Shown: piece after piece, positions 1 through 5,890 of the stretch
Numbering within the stretch: the first letter of the stretch is position 1
Layout of the letters: each line of letters starts with the position of its first letter
From: an uncultured Alphaproteobacteria bacterium
GTDB lineage: Bacteria > Pseudomonadota > Alphaproteobacteria > Caulobacterales > Hyphomonadaceae
DNA: 5,890 bases
Direction: 5' to 3'
NCBI GenBank assembly: GCA_903831485.1
Contig: CAIKXW010000028.1
Coordinates: 1-5,890, forward strand
Notes under the pieces: generated by a model
Told to the model about the DNA's origin: nothing
The model's database searches: none
Seen by the model: only the letters and a program-made list of their open reading frames with translations
Program-made: the position numbers and the translations under genes

Positions 1-171
1 GTTCTCGCCCTCCGGCGGCATGTCCGGGTTCAGTTCGAACGGTTGGAAATGGATCTCGGCCTCGACCTTGTCGCCCACGGCGTCCAGGGCCTTCATCAGC
101 GACCGCAAACCGACGACGCACCACGGGCACGCCACGTCTGAAACAAAATCGATGCGCAGCGGCATGGCCAT
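1..171 (-). CDS. DsbA/FrnE-family thioredoxin-fold oxidoreductase (N-terminal part, runs off left edge)
   Basis: Only the first 57 codons are present. The protein starts MAMPLRIDFVSDVACPWC, which gives a beta strand followed by a CPWC redox motif at residues 15-18. A helix follows (about 20-33), then the strand IHFQPFELNPDMPPEGEN at 40-57. The motif right after the first strand, together with the later FQPFELNPDMP stretch, is typical of the FrnE / 2-hydroxychromene-2-carboxylate isomerase-like branch of the DsbA superfamily. Members are usually a little over 200 residues and act as thiol-disulfide oxidoreductases or glutathione-dependent isomerases. There is no signal peptide, so a cytoplasmic protein is expected. 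The ATG at 171 was chosen because AAAGGAG lies 7 nt upstream; an in-frame ATG at 165 is spaced too far. The gene is transcribed divergently from the hot-dog gene. Family assignment is firm; substrate and exact subfamily are unknown because the C-terminal part is outside the window. Confidence 0.9.
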   Translation of the reverse strand, partial: MAMPLRIDFVSDVACPWCVVGLRSLMKALDAVGDKVEAEIHFQPFELNPDMPPEGEN

Positions 172-178
172 GGCTGAT

Positions 179-185
179 CTCCTTT
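179..185 (-). promoter_or_regulatory. Strong Shine-Dalgarno of the DsbA-like gene
   Basis: Read on the minus strand this is AAAGGAG, ending 7 nt before the ATG at 171. It is close to the full anti-16S complement and decides the start in favour of 171 over the in-frame ATG at 165. Confidence 0.8.
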
Positions 186-211
186 GTCCCAATGTAACGC
201 CGCGACCGCCC

Positions 212-241
212 TTGCGCCACTGTCGCCGCAGGCGCGATAAT
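212..241 (+). promoter_or_regulatory. Possible sigma-70-type promoter for the hot-dog gene
   Basis: TTGCGC at 212-217 and GATAAT at 236-241 are separated by 18 bp, a fair match to -35 and -10 hexamers in the only non-coding space upstream of the gene. Transcription would start near 248, leaving a very short leader of about 12 nt with the ribosome binding site almost at its 5' end. An inverted repeat GCGCC (214-218) / GGCGC (231-235) lies between and overlapping the two boxes and could be an operator. All of this rests on motif matching only. Confidence 0.35.
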
Positions 242-247
242 CCCCTT

Positions 248-253
248 GGGAGA
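248..253 (+). promoter_or_regulatory. Ribosome binding site of the hot-dog gene, decides its start
   Basis: GGGAGA lies 6 nt upstream of the ATG at 260. The same frame stays open back to an ATG at 20, but that extension would lie antisense over the DsbA-like gene and its start has no such site. The start at 260 is therefore preferred. Confidence 0.65.
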
Positions 254-259
254 AAAGCC

Positions 260-1207
260 ATGGCGACACGCGCATTCGACACCAAGCTGGAAACCATCGG
301 CCAGGTGCTGGCCGGGCCGTGGCGCGCCCCGGTGAACATGCTGCTCGAGCAAAGCTACGACAACCACGTCTCGCTGCACGACGATGCCATGGCCCAGAAA
401 CTGGGTTTCAAGGCCGGCCCAATCGAGGGGCCCACGCACTACAGCCAGTTTGTTCCCCTGGCCGAAGCGATCTGGGGCCAGCGGTTCCTCACTGAGGGCT
501 GCCTCTCTGCCCACTACCGCAACATGGTCATGGAAGGAGAGGAGGTCCGCGCCTTCATCGAGCGTGAGCCGGGCGAGGATCACGCGACGATCTGGGCCAG
601 CAAGAAGGATGGAACCGAAGTCCTGCGCGGCACCGCGTCCGTCGGATCCCACGCGCCGCCAACAGCGCTCGACCTGCGCCTCAACGAACTGTCGCCCTTG
701 CAGCAACCCGTGATCCTGCGCGATCTCAAGGTCGGACACCGCACATCCCGCACCCGCATCCGCATGGATGCCGACCAGCACATGGGCGACCTCTACCCAT
801 TCTCGCTGAACCAGAAGCTCGCGAAAATCACTGAGCCCTCGCCCTGGTACTCCGGCGAGGACAATCCGTGGGGCCGCCCCATCATCCCCTGGGAGATGGT
901 GAGCGTGCTCGTGCAGTACGTCGCGCGTGAGGATCGCCTGCCCATCAAGGGACCGGCCGTGGGCCTGTTCGCAGACCAGGAAATCCGCATGATGGATGGC
1001 CCGCTGTTTGTCGGCGAGGACTACGAGATCGAGCGCGAAATCGTCGCCCTCAGCGGCAGCCGGCGGACAGAATCCTACTGGACGCGGACGTCAGTCTATC
1101 GGCCAGGCGGATCGAAGGTCATAGCCAGCATGCTGCTGAACCAGGCAACGCTGAAGGATTCCTACGCGCCCTATGCCGAGGAACTCGCGACGTTTTATCC
1201 CGCCTGA
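260..1207 (+). CDS. Predicted double hot-dog protein, MaoC/acyl-dehydratase-like, substrate unknown
   Basis: The protein has 315 residues, starts MATRAFDTKLETIG and ends ELATFYPA. I do not recognise a named family, but the layout suggests two hot-dog folds in tandem. The first half has YDNHVSLHDDAMAQKLGF at 33-50 followed by AGPIEGPTHYSQF (52-64) and a strand beginning MEGEEVRAFIE (91-101). This order resembles the MaoC pattern of Asp-x4-His, helix, then PI-x-HG and 'PV-x-GD-x-V'. The second half repeats the scheme: SGEDNPWGRPIIPWEMVSVL (198-217), then LFVGEDYEIEREIVALSGSR (249-268) and strands to about 295. The catalytic Asp of the hydratase motif aligns with Asn35 (N-x4-H40), and the usual HG is replaced by EG and PW, so classical enoyl-hydratase activity is doubtful. 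Thioesterase-like, dehydratase-like or ligand-binding roles are possible. There is no signal peptide or membrane segment. The start at 260 follows GGGAGA; the gene is divergent from the DsbA-like gene and co-directional with gltB, 271 bp away, so probably a separate transcript. The gene call is firm, the fold is moderate, and the function is unknown. Confidence 0.8.
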   Translation: MATRAFDTKLETIGQVLAGPWRAPVNMLLEQSYDNHVSLHDDAMAQKLGFKAGPIEGPTHYSQFVPLAEAIWGQRFLTEGCLSAHYRNMVMEGEEVRAFIEREPGEDHATIWASKKDGTEVLRGTASVGSHAPPTALDLRLNELSPLQQPVILRDLKVGHRTSRTRIRMDADQHMGDLYPFSLNQKLAKITEPSPWYSGEDNPWGRPIIPWEMVSVLVQYVAREDRLPIKGPAVGLFADQEIRMMDGPLFVGEDYEIEREIVALSGSRRTESYWTRTSVYRPGGSKVIASMLLNQATLKDSYAPYAEELATFYPA

Positions 1208-1260
1208 AGGCCGCACCTGCCGAAAGCCAATTGCGAAACAAATTTCGCGGTTAGGCCTTC
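1206..1260 (+). terminator. Nested inverted repeats after the hot-dog gene, weak terminator candidate
   Basis: An outer stem pairs GAAGGCC (1206-1212) with GGCCTTC (1254-1260). Inside it AATTGCGAAA (1229-1238) pairs with TTTCGCGGTT (1243-1252) across a CAAA loop, giving 10 pairs of which two are G-U. The structure begins at the stop codon, where a terminator is expected, but only TTCTT follows instead of a proper T run. Rho-independent termination would therefore be inefficient; it may instead be a 3'-end stabilising hairpin. Confidence 0.3.
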
Positions 1261-1290
1261 TTGGAGCAGGTGATTGCGCCAGAGGACGGT

Positions 1291-1314
1291 CAGGCGGGCA
1301 TCGTTCCCGCCCTG
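1291..1314. repeat. Inverted repeat / hairpin in the gltB upstream region
   Basis: CAGGCGGG (1291-1298) pairs with CCCGCCCTG (1306-1314) with one bulged C and a 7-nt loop. It is GC-rich and stable on either strand. No T tract follows on the plus strand, so it is not a standard terminator for rightward transcription. Confidence 0.5.
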
Positions 1315-1318
1315 GGTG

Positions 1319-1340
1319 GGGAAGTCGAAAGTCGCTTCCC
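1319..1340. repeat. Inverted repeat / hairpin in the gltB upstream region
   Basis: GGGAAG (1319-1324) pairs perfectly with CTTCCC (1335-1340) around a 10-nt loop. It sits 4 nt after the preceding hairpin, so the two would form a tandem pair in RNA. Function unknown. Confidence 0.45.
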
Positions 1341-1342
1341 GA

Positions 1343-1357
1343 GGCACAAGCAGTGCT
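1343..1357 (+). promoter_or_regulatory. Possible sigma-54 (-24/-12) promoter upstream of gltB
   Basis: The sequence reads AGGCAC (1342-1347), five bases, then GTGCT (1353-1357), with GG (1343-1344) and GC (1355-1356) exactly 10 bp apart as in the TGGCAC-N5-TTGCW consensus. Mismatches are A for T before GG and G for the first T of TTGC. A start about 12 bp downstream would be near 1368 and give a leader of about 110 nt. The element overlaps the palindrome CAAGCAGTGCTTG (1347-1359), which could instead be a protein binding site. A chance match is possible. Confidence 0.25.
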
Positions 1358-1371
1358 TGCACAACCAGTTA

Positions 1372-1409
1372 AGCCCCAACTTGCCGCAAATCTTGCCGCA
1401 GGTTGGGCT
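1372..1409 (+). repeat. Long stem-loop with a tandem 9-mer in the gltB leader
   Basis: Nearly all of this 38-nt stretch pairs with itself. AGCCCCAAC (1372-1380) pairs with GTTGGGCT (1402-1409), one C bulged. TTGC (1381-1384) pairs with GCAG (1398-1401, one T-G wobble), and after a C-C mismatch GCAA (1386-1389) pairs with TTGC (1393-1396) around the loop ATC. The same bases form two copies of CTTGCCGCA at 1380-1388 and 1392-1400, spaced 12 bp, each containing the near-palindrome TTGC-C-GCA. It ends 69 nt before the gltB start. It could be an RNA structure in the leader or a DNA operator with two half-turn-spaced sites; there is no T tract, so a simple terminator is unlikely. Confidence 0.55.
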
Positions 1410-1478
1410 ATTCCATTGAAATTCTGTGCCTAGCTGGTAGGCGCTCAGTCTCACCGACGACCAGACGAGTTAACGCGC

Positions 1479-5890
<4,412 letters not shown>

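Larger units (their letters stand above)
1208..1478. other. 271-bp intergenic region rich in inverted repeats, no convincing gene
   Basis: No plus-strand open frame here has a start, a ribosome binding site and protein-like content. The region holds four separate hairpins (1229-1252, 1291-1314, 1319-1340 and 1372-1409), a 13-bp palindrome at 1347-1359 and a tandem 9-mer. A promoter for gltB must lie in this space or transcription must enter from upstream. I see no tRNA-like cloverleaf and no riboswitch class that I can name. A 57-codon open frame without an ATG exists on the minus strand (1195-1368) and is discussed as a finding. Confidence 0.7.

Noticed and set aside
191..219. Possible minus-strand promoter for the DsbA-like gene with TACATT (191-196) as the -10
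   Set aside because: The bases 17 bp upstream (TGGCGC on the minus strand) match the -35 consensus poorly, so it cannot be supported.
20..259. In-frame 80-codon upstream extension of the hot-dog gene starting at ATG 20
   Set aside because: It lies antisense over the well-supported DsbA-like gene, its residues are not part of the hot-dog pattern, and GGGAGA before ATG 260 marks a better start.
1393..1421. Possible sigma-70 promoter using TTGCCG (1393-1398) or TTGAAA (1416-1421) as the -35 box
   Set aside because: No acceptable -10 hexamer lies 16-18 bp downstream of either.
1173..1433. 86-codon plus-strand open frame spanning the end of the hot-dog gene and the intergenic region
   Set aside because: It starts inside the preceding gene without a ribosome binding site, reads through the hairpins, and its sequence has no protein-like pattern.

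Overview
The window is GC-rich, roughly 60-65 percent by eye, with dense G/C-ending codons and long antisense shadow frames. It looks like a chromosomal stretch of a Pseudomonadota bacterium. The wording of the glutamate synthase around its FMN and iron-sulfur motifs (for example [20 protein letters not shown] at 1122-1141 region, [15 protein letters not shown]) resembles the rhizobial-type alphaproteobacterial enzyme as I remember it. Alphaproteobacteria is therefore my best guess, from recall and not from a search. I see no transposase, integrase, CRISPR array, tRNA or rRNA.

Layout, left to right. Positions 1-171 on the minus strand hold the first 57 codons of a DsbA/FrnE-type thioredoxin-fold oxidoreductase with a CPWC motif; the gene runs off the left edge. 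An 88-bp divergent intergenic region (172-259) carries ribosome binding sites for both flanking genes and a possible promoter for the rightward one. Positions 260-1207 on the plus strand encode a 315-residue protein that looks like a double hot-dog fold of the MaoC/acyl-dehydratase kind. Its exact substrate is not recognisable and its hydratase motif is degraded. A 271-bp intergenic region (1208-1478) has no convincing gene but is rich in inverted repeats: four hairpins, one of them a near-continuous 38-nt stem-loop. From 1479 to the right edge on the plus strand is gltB, the large subunit of NADPH-dependent glutamate synthase. It is 1470 codons long here with all four domains, and only the extreme C-terminus is missing.

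Functionally, gltB is the one gene whose role is firm. With its small subunit GltD (expected just downstream, outside the window) it makes two glutamates from glutamine and 2-oxoglutarate, the second half of the GS-GOGAT ammonium assimilation route. The two upstream genes are not obviously linked to it. The least explained part of the window is the structured 1208-1478 leader/intergenic region, which also contains a reasonable match to a sigma-54 -24/-12 element. I found no clear evidence of a previously undescribed multi-gene system.
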